64,000 bases of DNA, taken from the NCBI GenBank assembly GCA_026710545.1, contig JAPOQU010000102.1:1-64000 (forward strand). The letters are read 5' to 3'. The notes beneath the pieces are model-generated. The model was not told the DNA's origin and searched no databases. It was given only the letters and a program-made list of their open reading frames with translations. Below, one piece after another: positions 1 through 9,929 of this stretch (its first letter is position 1; each line of letters starts with the position of its first letter). Made by a program: the position numbers and the translations under genes. This stretch comes from Gammaproteobacteria bacterium (GTDB lineage Bacteria > Pseudomonadota > Gammaproteobacteria > Eutrophobiales > Eutrophobiaceae).

Positions 1-466
1 AGCCATCTTCCAGTTTTTTCGGCAGGTCGAACAACTGCAGCCCGGCCGCGCTGCTCCAGGTGGTGCCCTCGCTCAACGGAACCCCGATGACCTGTTCGAC
101 ACTGTCGTCACCAGGTGACCTGCGGCTTATTCCTTGCGCTGACCTGGTATAGAAATATATCCTGCCGTTGGCGTATATCTTCGGGTAGTAGGTGTTGCCG
201 CCCTCGATCCGGGGGCGGAGATTGCGCACGATGATCTTCTGGGTAACCAATCCCTGGAGCGGCGGTATCGTTCTGCTGACATCATAATTCCACTCGTATC
301 CGGGCTGCAGCGGGAAGTAGCCTGCTGCAGGTCCCTCGCAGGCGCAGAGTAACAACAGCGCCGCAGACAGGAAGATGGCGGGATAAACGGAAGCCGCTAT
401 ACCTTGATGTGCTTTCCGGGCCGCAGCAGGGAACATACTGCCCGGGCCGCGCACCGCCCCGGTCAT
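1..466 (-). CDS. Lipoprotein of unknown function, C-terminus outside the window
   Basis: This is a minus-strand reading frame that runs off the left edge. The N-terminal region has a hydrophobic stretch ending in LLLLCAC followed by EGP, which fits a lipobox with acylated Cys, so the product is probably membrane-anchored. The visible mature part has aromatic and glycine-rich beta-like segments (YFPLQPGYEWNYDV) and no motif that I recognise. The ATG at 466 overlaps the TGA of the upstream protease gene as ATGA, which suggests translational coupling; a second in-frame ATG at 436 is possible but has no ribosome-binding site. No function can be assigned. Confidence 0.7.
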   Translation of the reverse strand, partial: MTGAVRGPGSMFPAAARKAHQGIAASVYPAIFLSAALLLLCACEGPAAGYFPLQPGYEWNYDVSRTIPPLQGLVTQKIIVRNLRPRIEGGNTYYPKIYANGRIYFYTRSAQGISRRSPGDDSVEQVIGVPLSEGTTWSSAAGLQLFDLPKKLEDG

Positions 467-1947
467 TTCCTCAGCTTCATCGCGCGTTCAAGTTCCAGTT
501 CCTGTTCCAGGAATGCCATCCGCGCCCTGATCCGTTCCGACTGGTAATAGTCGGGGCGGGGCGCCTGCTGGCGTAACAGGTGCCTGAGCTGTTCTATGGC
601 GACCCGGGTTTCACCGGTAAGAAAGTAATATTCCGCGTTGGCTATACTGGATTCCACCTGGTCGCCCGCTTCGGCCTCGGCCCGGGTCAGGTAGTCAAAA
701 TAAGTGATGTCCGGCGTCTGAAACCTGCCGAACTCCCGCAGCTTGTCACGCGCCAGGCCGGGCTGTCCCGCTTTTAACAGGGCATTGGCGAAGTTCAGCA
801 CCAGCGGCCGGTAATCCGGGTACAACCGTTCCGTCTTTGAGAATATCTCGAATGCTGCATCATAATTTCCCTGCCTGACCTCGATGTCCGCCGCGGCAAG
901 CAGGTAAGCGACATTTTCCGGGTCGCCGGACAACAGCCGCCGCGCCTGTTCCCGCGCCAGCGCATACTGGCCGGCGGCGGTCAGGGCTATGATGTAGCCG
1001 TAGCGGTCTGCCTCACTGGCGCCCCCCCGGCCGGCGCCGGCGAGACGGCGGGAAAAGTACTCGACCGCTTCCCCGGGGGCTTTGTGGGACGACACGATCA
1101 ATTTTGCCTTGACCAGGGGAAAGCTCATGCTTTCTTCCACCTCGAGTGCACCCGAATAGGCCGCTGCCCGGGCGCTTGCGTCCGCGATGCGGCGTGTCGT
1201 CAACGGATGGGTGCGGAGAAACTCCGGCGCCTGCGCGGAAAATCGCGAACTCTGCTGCAACTTTCTGAAAAATCCCGTCATGCCCCGGGGGTCGAACCCG
1301 GAACGCGCCAGCAACTGGATACCGATGCGGTCCGCCTCCTGCTCGTTGGTGCGGGTGAAATTGATCTGCGCCTGTGCCGATACGCCCTGCACCGCCATTA
1401 ACGCGGCTTGTCCGGCCTCCGGATTCTGGGTAGCCACCAGGATTGCGCCCAGCATGGCCGCCAGGGTCGGGATGCTCATCTTTTTTGACATCTCGACCGA
1501 CCTTGCCATGTGTTTCTGGGTGACGTGGGCAACTTCATGGGCCATCACGCCGGCAAGTTCACTTTCCGAGTCGGCGTTCAGGATCACGCCGCTGTTGATG
1601 CCGATGATGCCGCCGGGCGCGGCAAATGCATTGATCAGGGAGTCATTGATAACAAAGAACGTAAACTGCTGCTCGTTGTTATCGCTCTGGGACACCAGGC
1701 GGTAGCCGATAGATTCGATATAGGTGTTGACTTCGGGGTCGGCTACCAGATCCGCCTGTTTCCTCACCCGGCTGAGAAACGCCTGTCCCAGCCGCCTCTC
1801 GAACTCCGGGCTCAGCAGCCCCCCCGTTGAATCGCCGATATCAGGCAGGTCCAGGGTCGTTACTTCGGCGGCGGCCGGGGCACACAGGAATACGATCAGG
1901 ATCAGGCTGATCCCGGTCTGTGCCAGTCGGTAAACGTCCTTAATCAT
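463..1947 (-). CDS. bepA: Periplasmic M48 metalloprotease with TPR domain, BepA-like
   Basis: The 494-residue product starts with a signal peptide (cleavage near AAA-E at about residue 27). It carries the zincin motif HEVAH at 137-141, with the third metal ligand probably E204 in EQEAD. The C-terminal half is helical and repeat-like (about 300-480), matching the TPR region of BepA/YfgC. Family knowledge: BepA is a periplasmic protease and chaperone that helps the Bam machine and LptD assembly and degrades stalled outer-membrane proteins. Length fits E. coli BepA (487). The stop overlaps the start of the downstream lipoprotein gene by 4 nt. The start codon has no clear Shine-Dalgarno sequence. 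Confidence 0.9.
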   Translation of the reverse strand: MIKDVYRLAQTGISLILIVFLCAPAAAEVTTLDLPDIGDSTGGLLSPEFERRLGQAFLSRVRKQADLVADPEVNTYIESIGYRLVSQSDNNEQQFTFFVINDSLINAFAAPGGIIGINSGVILNADSESELAGVMAHEVAHVTQKHMARSVEMSKKMSIPTLAAMLGAILVATQNPEAGQAALMAVQGVSAQAQINFTRTNEQEADRIGIQLLARSGFDPRGMTGFFRKLQQSSRFSAQAPEFLRTHPLTTRRIADASARAAAYSGALEVEESMSFPLVKAKLIVSSHKAPGEAVEYFSRRLAGAGRGGASEADRYGYIIALTAAGQYALAREQARRLLSGDPENVAYLLAAADIEVRQGNYDAAFEIFSKTERLYPDYRPLVLNFANALLKAGQPGLARDKLREFGRFQTPDITYFDYLTRAEAEAGDQVESSIANAEYYFLTGETRVAIEQLRHLLRQQAPRPDYYQSERIRARMAFLEQELELERAMKLRK

Positions 1948-2072
1948 GTTGTATAGAGTTAACCCGCTTTACTTAGTTCCCGCGGCGCCGCATGCCCGGG
2001 TGAGAAGCGTGATATAAACGTGTAACATATCGCATTTTGAACGCCTTTTCATGACTCAGGGGAAATTTTTCG

Positions 2073-3344
2073 ATGGCTGAGGCAAAAAACGCTTTTTACG
2101 CTCAATCCGGCGGGGTAACGGCCGTGATTAACGCCAGCGCCTGCGCCGTGATAGAAACCGCGCGCCGGCACCCGGACAGGATGGCCAACGTCTACGCCGG
2201 CCGTAACGGCATTATCGGCGCATTGACCGAAGACCTTATCGATACGGGACAGGAACCCGCTGCAGCCATCAGCGCGTTACGGCATACACCCTCCGGCGCG
2301 TTCGGTTCGTGCCGCTACAAACTCAAGGGGCTGGATGAAAACCGGGCCGAATACGAGCGCTTGGTCGAGGTTTTCAAGGCCCATAACATCGGTTATTTCT
2401 TCTACAACGGCGGCGGGGATTCGGCCGATACGTGCCACAAGGTCTCGCAGCTTTCCGGGAACTGGGGGTTCCCCATACAGGCCATTCACATCCCCAAAAC
2501 GGTTGATAATGACCTGCCGGTCACGGATAACTGCCCGGGGTTCGGTTCGGTAGCCAAGTATATCGCGGTATCCGTACGCGAGGCTTCCTACGACGTGGCG
2601 GCTATGGCAAAAACGTCCACCAAGGTATTCATCATTGAAGTAATGGGGCGCCATGCCGGCTGGATCGCCGCCGCGGGCGGCCTGGCCGCGGATGCCGACA
2701 ACGATATTCCGGTGGTGATACTGTTTCCCGAGGTCCCGTTCGACCAGGATCGTTTTCTTGCCAAGGTACGGGATTGTGTCACGCGTCATGATTACTGCTC
2801 CGTTGTCGTTTCCGAAGGCGCGCGCTGGCCTGACGGCCGCTTCCTCGCGGAACAGGGCACCACGGACGCCTTCGGTCATGCCCAGCTGGGCGGCGCGGCG
2901 CCCCTTGTGGCAAACCTGGTGAGGCAACAACTGGGGTACAAATATCACTGGGCCGTAGCCGATTACCTGCAGCGCGCGGCGCGCCACATTGCCTCAGGGA
3001 CGGATGTTGAACAGGCCTATGCCCTGGGCAAGGCTGCCGTGGAGTTTGCCCTGGCCGGGCACAGCGCGATCATGCCGGCGATAGTCCGCACCTCCGACGA
3101 CCCGTACTGCTGGGAAATCGGCCAGGCAGACCTGTCAGACGTGGCCAACGCGGAAAAATTCATGCCCGGCGACTACATCAGTGAAGACGGCTTCGGCATT
3201 ACCCGGGCATGCCGCAGCTACCTGGAACCCCTGATCCAGGGAGAAGACTACCCGCCCTATCGCAACGGCATGCCGGAATACGTGCGCCTGGTGAACGCCC
3301 CCGTTGCAAAAAAAACCGGCTCGGGGTTTGAACTTCGCCGGTAA
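2073..3344 (+). CDS. 6-phosphofructokinase, pyrophosphate-dependent type
   Basis: The 423-residue product belongs to the PfkA superfamily. The phosphoryl-donor loop reads GGGDS at 113-117 and the next motif is PKTVDND at 141-147. An Asp in the donor loop and a Lys before TVDND are the features associated with pyrophosphate instead of ATP as donor. MGRHAGWIAA provides the fructose-6-phosphate-binding region. It would interconvert fructose-6-phosphate and fructose-1,6-bisphosphate with PPi, reversibly. A GGGGAAA ribosome-binding site precedes the ATG. The next gene downstream on the same strand is a proton-pumping pyrophosphatase, so both neighbours use PPi. Donor specificity is inferred from motifs only. 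Confidence 0.9.
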   Translation: MAEAKNAFYAQSGGVTAVINASACAVIETARRHPDRMANVYAGRNGIIGALTEDLIDTGQEPAAAISALRHTPSGAFGSCRYKLKGLDENRAEYERLVEVFKAHNIGYFFYNGGGDSADTCHKVSQLSGNWGFPIQAIHIPKTVDNDLPVTDNCPGFGSVAKYIAVSVREASYDVAAMAKTSTKVFIIEVMGRHAGWIAAAGGLAADADNDIPVVILFPEVPFDQDRFLAKVRDCVTRHDYCSVVVSEGARWPDGRFLAEQGTTDAFGHAQLGGAAPLVANLVRQQLGYKYHWAVADYLQRAARHIASGTDVEQAYALGKAAVEFALAGHSAIMPAIVRTSDDPYCWEIGQADLSDVANAEKFMPGDYISEDGFGITRACRSYLEPLIQGEDYPPYRNGMPEYVRLVNAPVAKKTGSGFELRR

Positions 3345-3493
3345 ATCTATAAACTGTCACGTTCTCTGAACAGGCTGCACACCAAGGAGCCTGCCTGGAC
3401 TGCCGTTTGTGGTTATCAGCTTCAGGTTTTTGGTGTGTTGATTCGAAACAGCCCGCAATAAACTGACAACTAAAACTGATTGGGAGCATCACT

Positions 3494-5506
3494 ATGTCGA
3501 CATTGGACATCGCCTTGATTTGCAGTGTTATCGCCATCCTGTATGGCATCTTCTCAGTACGCTGGATACTGGCCCAGCCCGAAGGAAACGAACGCATGCG
3601 GGAAATCGCCGCGGCCATACAACAGGGCGCATCCGCATACCTCAACCGGCAATACGCGACCATCGGCGTGGTCGGCGTGATCCTGTTCGTCGTGCTGGGA
3701 TTCCTGCTTGACTGGTACACGGGGTTCGGGTTTCTGATCGGCGCCGTGTTCTCCGGCGCCGCCGGGTACATAGGTATGAATATATCCGTACGCGCCAACC
3801 TGCGTACCGCCGAAGCCGCCAACCGCGGCATGAATACCGCGTTGACGGTTGCCTTCAGGGGCGGCGCGATAACGGGCCTGCTGGTCGTCGGTCTGGGCCT
3901 GCTGGGCGTAGCCGGCTATTACGCCTTGCTGCAAAGCCTGGGGGCAGACAGCGACACCATCCTCCACGCCCTCATCGGTCTGGGTTTCGGCGGCTCCCTG
4001 ATCTCCATTTTCGCCCGCTTGGGCGGCGGCATCTTCACCAAGGGCGCCGACGTCGGCGCCGACCTGGTGGGCAAGGTAGAAGCCGGCATCCCCGAGGACG
4101 ACCCGCGCAATCCCGCGGTGATCGCGGACAACGTCGGTGATAACGTGGGCGATTGCGCCGGCATGGCGGCCGACCTGTTTGAAACCTACGCGGTGACCGT
4201 GATAGCGACCATGTTGCTGGGCAGCCTGGTAGTCCCGGGAAGTGAAAACGCCATTCTCTACCCGCTGGCGCTGGGCGGCGCTTCCATCGTTGCCTCGGTC
4301 ATCGGCTGTTTCTTTGTCAGGTCCGGAGAGGGCGGCACCATCATGGGCGCCCTGTACAAGGGCTTGATCGTCGCCGGGGTGCTGGCCGCCGCACTGTTTT
4401 ACCCGGTCACGAACAATATGATGGCTGCTATTCCCGGGATGACCGCCGGGGCGTTATACGGTTGCGCACTGATCGGCCTGGCGCTGACCGCGGCCATGGT
4501 CTGGATAACCGAATATTACACCGGCACCGACTACGCGCCGGTCAAACACATCGCCGCCGCATCTGAAACCGGCCACGCCACCAATATCATCGCCGGCATC
4601 GGCGTGTCCATGAAAGCAACCGCCCTGCCGGTGCTGGCCGTCTGCGCCAGTATCTGGGGCGCTTATGAACTGTCCGGGCTGTACGGCATCGCCATTGCGG
4701 CCACGTCGATGCTGTCGATGACCGGCATCATCGTCGCGCTGGACGCGTTCGGACCCATTACCGATAATGCCGGCGGCATTGCGGAAATGGCGGACCTTGA
4801 TGAAAAGATCCGCAATATCACCGACCCGCTGGACGCGGTAGGGAATACCACCAAGGCCGTTACCAAGGGTTACGCCATCGGCTCCGCCGGGCTGGCCGCC
4901 CTGGTGTTGTTCGGCGACTATACCCATGCCCTGGGCCAGGCCGGCATTCACGTGGAGTTTTCGCTGTCGGACCCGCTGGTGATCATCGGCCTGTTTATCG
5001 GCGGCCTGGTGCCTTTCCTGTTCGGCGCAATGGCTATGGAAGCGGTGGGCCGCGCGGCCGGTTCGGTGGTGATAGAGGTACGGCGGCAGTTCAGGGAGAT
5101 CCCGGGTATCATGGACGGGACCGGCAAACCGGATTATTCCCGCGCCGTTGACCTGCTGACCAAATCGGCCATCAAGGAAATGATCATCCCTTCCCTGTTG
5201 CCGGTGCTGGTCCCGGTCATCGTCGGCAAGGTGCTGGGGCCCGTAGCCCTCGGCGGGCTGTTGCTGGGTACGATTGTGACCGGCCTGTTCGTCGCCATAT
5301 CCATGACCACCGGCGGCGGCGCCTGGGACAACGCCAAGAAATACATCGAGGACGGCAACCTGGGCGGCAAGGGGTCGGAAGCCCACAAGGCCGCAGTCAC
5401 GGGTGATACGGTAGGCGATCCCTACAAGGACACCGCCGGTCCGGCAGTCAACCCGCTCATCAAGATCATCAACATCGTTGCCCTGTTGATCGTGCCGTTG
5501 CTTTGA
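3494..5506 (+). CDS. hppA: Membrane proton-translocating pyrophosphatase, potassium-independent type
   Basis: The 670-residue product is a polytopic membrane protein of the H+-PPase family, which hydrolyses PPi to pump protons. The substrate-binding signature is present ([16 protein letters not shown] at 181-196; DNVGDNVGD starting near 212). The diagnostic position after GNTT is Lys (GNTTKA, K454), which in this family marks potassium-independent proton pumps; potassium-dependent members have Ala there. GGGAG lies about 8 nt before the ATG. A 149-nt gap separates it from the phosphofructokinase gene. Length is usual for bacterial members (about 660-700). Confidence 0.96.
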   Translation: MSTLDIALICSVIAILYGIFSVRWILAQPEGNERMREIAAAIQQGASAYLNRQYATIGVVGVILFVVLGFLLDWYTGFGFLIGAVFSGAAGYIGMNISVRANLRTAEAANRGMNTALTVAFRGGAITGLLVVGLGLLGVAGYYALLQSLGADSDTILHALIGLGFGGSLISIFARLGGGIFTKGADVGADLVGKVEAGIPEDDPRNPAVIADNVGDNVGDCAGMAADLFETYAVTVIATMLLGSLVVPGSENAILYPLALGGASIVASVIGCFFVRSGEGGTIMGALYKGLIVAGVLAAALFYPVTNNMMAAIPGMTAGALYGCALIGLALTAAMVWITEYYTGTDYAPVKHIAAASETGHATNIIAGIGVSMKATALPVLAVCASIWGAYELSGLYGIAIAATSMLSMTGIIVALDAFGPITDNAGGIAEMADLDEKIRNITDPLDAVGNTTKAVTKGYAIGSAGLAALVLFGDYTHALGQAGIHVEFSLSDPLVIIGLFIGGLVPFLFGAMAMEAVGRAAGSVVIEVRRQFREIPGIMDGTGKPDYSRAVDLLTKSAIKEMIIPSLLPVLVPVIVGKVLGPVALGGLLLGTIVTGLFVAISMTTGGGAWDNAKKYIEDGNLGGKGSEAHKAAVTGDTVGDPYKDTAGPAVNPLIKIINIVALLIVPLL

Positions 5507-5523
5507 TGCCCGGTTACTGAACC

Positions 5524-5997
5524 TTGTTCATTACCTCGCTCATTTTATTTGCCGTACTCAATGAGCCGCACCAGTTTTCCGCGCTCGATTTATGGGAACG
5601 GGAATGTAACGAGGGCGACCAGGTGGCCTGCGAGCGCTTTGCGAACGCACAGGCCGGTGCCGGGAAACTTGAGCGGCTGGACGGCCTGGCGCAGCGCTAC
5701 GGCGTGCGCGCCGACCGGGCTGAACTGGAAGATGCGGGCAGGCCGCGGTTAAACGTCGCCTATAAACAGGTGATGCAGGACTTTATCGGCGCGGAGCATG
5801 CGGCGGGCGAGCTGGAGTTGAACTATGACGAGGAAACCGTCAATTACTGCGCGGACCACTTCCACAATTACTGGATAAACAGGAAACTGTGGTGGCCCAC
5901 CGATGAGAACGGCGCTCCGAGCTGGACGGATATCTACTATTACATCGTCGACCATTACCACGGCATCTGCCTGAGGCGCTATTTCAACCAGATTTGA
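5524..5997 (+). CDS. Protein of unknown function, possibly exported
   Basis: This is a 157-residue reading frame beginning at TTG 5524, the first possible start after an in-frame stop. The N-terminus (MFITSLILFAVL) is short and hydrophobic, and might be part of a signal or anchor. The rest is acidic and aromatic, with four Cys (two near 28-36, two more at about 124 and 150), a YWINRKLWWP patch and a tyrosine-rich DIYYYIVDHYHG segment. I recognise no family. It follows hppA by 17 nt and may be cotranscribed. The start is uncertain because no Shine-Dalgarno sequence is evident. Confidence 0.55.
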   Translation: MFITSLILFAVLNEPHQFSALDLWERECNEGDQVACERFANAQAGAGKLERLDGLAQRYGVRADRAELEDAGRPRLNVAYKQVMQDFIGAEHAAGELELNYDEETVNYCADHFHNYWINRKLWWPTDENGAPSWTDIYYYIVDHYHGICLRRYFNQI

Positions 5998-6035
5998 CCC
6001 GGGTTGGTAGCGAACGCCGTCCGGGGGGCGCCGGG

Positions 6036-6620
6036 TCAGGCCGCCCGGAGCCCGCCGTGTTGCTCCAGTAACTGGGCCGTTTCATACAGGGGCAGCCCCA
6101 TGATCCCGGAATAACTCCCTTCGATTCTTGAAATAAACAGCGCCGCACGGTCCTGTATGCCGTACCCGCCCGCCTTGTCGTAAGGCATCCCGGCATCACA
6201 GTAGGTTTCGCATTCCCGCCGCGTGAGCGGCTTGAAGCTGACCCTGCTCTCGCTCAGCCTGCAGTCAAGCCGTTCATGCAGCAGAACGACTGCCGTGAGC
6301 ACCCGGTGTGTCCTGCCGGACAGAGACATGAGCATCTCAACTGCGGCATGCCGGTCCGGTGGCTTCCCCAGTATCCTGTCATCCAGGACGACCTCCGTAT
6401 CGGCCGCCAGTATCGGCACCGGCCGTGTTATCCGTGTTGCCGCGGCTTCGGCCTTTGCCCTGGCCACACGGATAACATAGTCCGCCGCGGGCTCACCGTC
6501 ACCCCTGCGCTCCTCCACATCAGCGCTTATCACCTGATAGGAAATACCCGCCTGGTCAAGCAGTTGCGCGCGCCTGGGTGATCCGGATGCCAGGTAGATT
6601 CGCTGGTCCGGATCGGTCAT
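6036..6620 (-). CDS. maf: Maf family nucleoside triphosphate pyrophosphatase (YhdE-like)
   Basis: The 194-residue product has the Maf signature ASGSPRR at 11-17, the catalytic Asp in AADTEVVLD (D74) and the LGKP loop. Maf proteins hydrolyse non-canonical or excess nucleotides; the motif spacing is most like the YhdE subgroup acting on dTTP and UTP. The ATG at 6620 overlaps the rsfS stop as ATGA, so I prefer it to an upstream open stretch in the same frame that covers rsfS and part of nadD. In many gammaproteobacteria rlmH follows rsfS; here maf occupies that place. Confidence 0.92.
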   Translation of the reverse strand: MTDPDQRIYLASGSPRRAQLLDQAGISYQVISADVEERRGDGEPAADYVIRVARAKAEAAATRITRPVPILAADTEVVLDDRILGKPPDRHAAVEMLMSLSGRTHRVLTAVVLLHERLDCRLSESRVSFKPLTRRECETYCDAGMPYDKAGGYGIQDRAALFISRIEGSYSGIMGLPLYETAQLLEQHGGLRAA

Positions 6621-6961
6621 GAATGGCTGCCGGCCCCGGCCCTGTCCGATACCGACCACAGTTTTTCCAGTTGGTAATAGACCCGGGTTGCCGGCCGCAT
6701 GACATGGACAATGACGTCGCCGAAATCGATCAGGATCCATTCCCCCTGTTGCTGTCCTTCCACTCCCAGCGGCCTGATTTGTCTCGATTTCGCCATCTCT
6801 ATGACCTTTTCGGCTATGGCCTTGACCTGGCGGTCCGACCGGCCGCTGGCAATGATCATGAAATCCGTCATGGTGGTCAGCGTGCGCACATCGAACGTCT
6901 GCACGTCTTCCGCTTTCAGGTCCTCCATCGCCGCGCTGATCTGTCGGGTGAACTTGTTCAT
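6617..6961 (-). CDS. rsfS: Ribosomal silencing factor RsfS
   Basis: The 114-residue product matches RsfS/YbeB in length and pattern: TLTTMTDFMIIASGRSDRQVKAIAEKV, then GVEGQQQGEWILIDFGDVIVHVM. The family binds ribosomal protein L14 (uL14) on the large subunit and blocks subunit joining in stationary phase. It sits between nadD and maf with 4-nt overlaps on both sides, consistent with one translationally coupled operon (holA-proA-nadD-rsfS-maf). Confidence 0.95.
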   Translation of the reverse strand: MNKFTRQISAAMEDLKAEDVQTFDVRTLTTMTDFMIIASGRSDRQVKAIAEKVIEMAKSRQIRPLGVEGQQQGEWILIDFGDVIVHVMRPATRVYYQLEKLWSVSDRAGAGSHS

Positions 6962-7602
6962 GCGTATAGATTATTCTCCTTGATATAGTCGTAGACCCCG
7001 GGCGGCAGCCGGTTCCCTGTGTCCTGGCGACTGCCCAGCAGTTTGCGTATTTGTGTGGACGATATATCCGGCACGGAAACATCCATTTTAAGAATAAACC
7101 CGCCCGGGTGCTCATGCAGGGCGGCCGCTGAAGAACAGGCGCGTTCGGCATAATGCGCCTGTAGCCGCGCATCCCCGCACCCTTCGTGCTGCAACTTTCT
7201 GTCGACGACCACCAGGTGTGCGTGATCCGTCAGTTCCGGCCAGCGGCGCCACGCCGGCAGTGAGATGAACGCGTCCAGGCCCAGGATGAAACACAGGGGC
7301 TGTTGCTGTTTCCTGCGGCGCAGGTCGATCAGGGTATCAATCGTGTAAGACACGCCGCCCCGTTTCAGTTCCATGTCGTTGACAACCAGCCGCGGATAGC
7401 CGCGCAACGCCAGCTCCAGCATGGCCAACCGGTGTTGCTGTGGCGTGCCGGTCGCCGATTTAAGCGGGGGAATACTGGCGGGGATGAAGTTGACCTCCTG
7501 CAGGTCCAGGGTTTCCATGCAGCCAAGCGCCATGCGTATGTGGCCTTTGTGAACCGGGTCGAACGCCCCGCCGAGCAGGCCGATGGGTTTTCCCTTACTC
7601 AC
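6958..7602 (-). CDS. nadD: Nicotinate-nucleotide adenylyltransferase NadD
   Basis: The 214-residue product has the nucleotidyltransferase motif GGAFDPVHKGH at 11-21 and the C-terminal ISSTQIRKLLG motif. It adenylates nicotinate mononucleotide to deamido-NAD in NAD synthesis. Its ATG lies 35 nt after the proA stop, and its stop overlaps rsfS. The order nadD-rsfS downstream of holA is the classic gammaproteobacterial arrangement. Confidence 0.96.
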   Translation of the reverse strand: MSKGKPIGLLGGAFDPVHKGHIRMALGCMETLDLQEVNFIPASIPPLKSATGTPQQHRLAMLELALRGYPRLVVNDMELKRGGVSYTIDTLIDLRRRKQQQPLCFILGLDAFISLPAWRRWPELTDHAHLVVVDRKLQHEGCGDARLQAHYAERACSSAAALHEHPGGFILKMDVSVPDISSTQIRKLLGSRQDTGNRLPPGVYDYIKENNLYA

Positions 7603-7637
7603 TCGTCAGTTGTTCGTCTGCGGGGGCCGGCAACACG

Positions 7638-8900
7638 CTATTTTCTGATATGGCCGTCGCCGAGAACAATGAATTTCTGCGATGTCAGGCCCTCGAGTCC
7701 GACCGGCCCGCGGGCATGAAATTTATCCGTGCTGATCCCGATCTCAGCGCCCAGGCCATACTCATACCCGTCAGCAAACCGGGTCGATGCGTTCACCATG
7801 ACCGAGCTTGAATCGACCTCGGCCATGAAGCGCCTGGCATGACTCATGTTTTCGGTCACAATGGCGTCGGTATGCCTGGAACCGTAATGCTCGATATGTT
7901 CCATGGCTTCATCCAGTCCGCCGACGATCTTCAGCGACATCACGGGCGCCAGGTATTCCGTGAAATAGTCCTCATCCGTCGCGGCATTTATTCCTGGCAG
8001 GATTTCCCTGGAACGTTCGTCGCCGCGGATCTCGACGCCGGCCTCTTCATACATGGGTCCGAGGCTCGCCAGTACTTTCTCTGCGACCGGTTCGGCCACC
8101 AGCAGGCATTCCATGGTGCAGCAGGTGCCGTAGCGCTGGGTCTTGGCGTTATAGGCGACGATCACCGCTTTCTCAATGTCCGCCTCAGCGTCTATGTAGA
8201 CGTGGCAGACCCCGTCCAGGTGTTTGATGACCGGCATCCTTGCCTCTTTGCTGACCCGCTCGATCAGCCCCTTGCCTCCCCGCGGGATGATGACATCGAC
8301 AAATTCATCGAGGGCCAGCAGTTCACCCACCGCGGCCCGATCGGTGGTTCCCACAACCTGCACGGCATTCTCCGGCAACCCGGCGGCCTGCAGTCCGGCG
8401 CGGATACATTCCGCGATGGCCCTGTTGGAGTTGATTGCTTCGGAGCCGCCTCTCAGGATCACCGCGTTGCCCGATTTTATGCAGAGTCCTGCGGCATCAG
8501 CCGTGACGTTGGGCCTGGACTCGTAAATAATCCCCACCACTCCCAGCGCCACACGCATCTGTCCCACCTGGATCCCGGTCGGACGGTAGTTCATTCCTGA
8601 AATTTCTCCCACCGGGTCGGCAAGGTCCGCAACCTGCCCCAGTCCGTCAGCCATGGCCTCCAGCCGCGCCGGCGTCAGCTCAAGACGATCAAGCAATGCC
8701 GCTGCCAGCCGGTTTTCCCGCGCCGCGGCGAGATCGGCTGCATTCGCTTCGAATAACTGTTCCCGCCGCGCCGACAGGCGCTCGGCGACGGTATTCAGCG
8801 CAGCATTTTTTTTTCCGGTTTCGGCACGCGCCATGGCGCGCGCCGCGCCCCGCGCGGTCCGTCCCATCGCGTGAATGTAATTTCGGACATTCTCCGTCAT
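7638..8900 (-). CDS. proA: Gamma-glutamyl phosphate reductase ProA
   Basis: The 420-residue product is an aldehyde-dehydrogenase-fold enzyme that reduces gamma-glutamyl phosphate to glutamate semialdehyde, the second step of proline synthesis. The nucleophile is Cys260 in [11 protein letters not shown], aligned with the CNTME motif of other ProA proteins. [26 protein letters not shown] and [10 protein letters not shown] are typical. Its start overlaps the holA stop by 4 nt. Placement between holA and nadD is common in beta- and gammaproteobacteria. The last proline enzyme, ProC, lies at the right edge of this window; no proB is present. Confidence 0.97.
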   Translation of the reverse strand: MTENVRNYIHAMGRTARGAARAMARAETGKKNAALNTVAERLSARREQLFEANAADLAAARENRLAAALLDRLELTPARLEAMADGLGQVADLADPVGEISGMNYRPTGIQVGQMRVALGVVGIIYESRPNVTADAAGLCIKSGNAVILRGGSEAINSNRAIAECIRAGLQAAGLPENAVQVVGTTDRAAVGELLALDEFVDVIIPRGGKGLIERVSKEARMPVIKHLDGVCHVYIDAEADIEKAVIVAYNAKTQRYGTCCTMECLLVAEPVAEKVLASLGPMYEEAGVEIRGDERSREILPGINAATDEDYFTEYLAPVMSLKIVGGLDEAMEHIEHYGSRHTDAIVTENMSHARRFMAEVDSSSVMVNASTRFADGYEYGLGAEIGISTDKFHARGPVGLEGLTSQKFIVLGDGHIRK

Positions 8901-9922
8901 CGTGCCTTCTCCAACCTGTGTCCGGCCAGGGCGAACATAAACTTTTCCAGCAGTTGCCAGCCGTCATTCGCTGCCGCGCCCTTCAGGGCCTTGTCAATCT
9001 CCAGCGCCTCCACCAGCAGGGCGGACAAGCTGCCCGGGCTGAAGCGTCTCAGCAACATGTTAAGGCCTTTCCTGTTGCGGCCCATGATCCGGTACGCATC
9101 GAGCACCTGCTCTCTCGGTTTGCCCCGGGCTATCTCGTGCGCAATGGTGCCGGCCCGGCGCACACCCCACATCAGCGCGCCGTACACGTTGAGCGGTTCG
9201 ACGCCCTCATTCATCAGTCCCCGCAGCATCCTGGAGATACGTTCCGGATTGCCCAGGAATACGTTCTCAATCAGGTCGAACACGTCGTAGCGGGCGCTGT
9301 CCACCACCAGCCCCAGAACATCGTCGCTGTCTATATCCGGACGTTCTACAAGCAGCGCCAATTTATCAATTTCCTGCCGCGCCGCAAGCAGGTTTCCCTC
9401 CACCCGCTGGGCAATCAACGCGGCCCCTTCCCGGGTGATGCGTTTATCCTGCCGGCGGCAACGCGCCATGATCCAGGCCGGCAACCCGGCCGGTTCAACC
9501 GGCCAGACCTGAAGCCAGCAGCCGCTCCGGTCCAGCGCCTTGAACCATTTTGCCTGCTGGGTTTTCCTGTCGATACGGCCGGAGGTCAACAACAGCAGGT
9601 TGTCCGGAGAACAGCCGTCCGTGTAGTCGGTGAGCGCCGCGCCGCCTTCCCTGCCGGGTTTCTGGCTGCCCAGCCTGAGTTCGATAATGCGCTTGCTGGA
9701 AAACAGGGACAGGTTGGCGCCGGCTTCATGCAACCGGCCCCAGTCAAACCCGGCATCCACATCCAGGACAACGCGTTCCTCGTACCCAAGGGCGCGTGCC
9801 CGGGCGCGGATCTGGTCGCTCGCCTCCTGTAACTGCAGGGGTTCATCACCGCTGACGTAATAGACCGGCTTGAGTTCGGGCTGGTCCAGGTGCGCCGCAA
9901 GCTGCTCTGCCTTCAGACGCAT
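8897..9922 (-). CDS. holA: DNA polymerase III delta subunit HolA
   Basis: The 341-residue product matches the clamp-loader delta subunit: [34 protein letters not shown] at the N-terminus and [17 protein letters not shown] in the middle. Delta is the wrench that opens the beta clamp. It lies 7 nt after lptE in the leuS-lptE-holA run. Its own clamp gene, dnaN, lies about 4 kb away on the other side of the proposed origin. Confidence 0.95.
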   Translation of the reverse strand: MRLKAEQLAAHLDQPELKPVYYVSGDEPLQLQEASDQIRARARALGYEERVVLDVDAGFDWGRLHEAGANLSLFSSKRIIELRLGSQKPGREGGAALTDYTDGCSPDNLLLLTSGRIDRKTQQAKWFKALDRSGCWLQVWPVEPAGLPAWIMARCRRQDKRITREGAALIAQRVEGNLLAARQEIDKLALLVERPDIDSDDVLGLVVDSARYDVFDLIENVFLGNPERISRMLRGLMNEGVEPLNVYGALMWGVRRAGTIAHEIARGKPREQVLDAYRIMGRNRKGLNMLLRRFSPGSLSALLVEALEIDKALKGAAANDGWQLLEKFMFALAGHRLEKAR

Positions 9923-9929
9923 GCGCGGG

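Noticed and set aside
6621-7172. Upstream extension of the maf frame
   Set aside because: It runs through rsfS and part of nadD, whose products are clearly recognisable; the maf ATG overlapping the rsfS stop is the better start.
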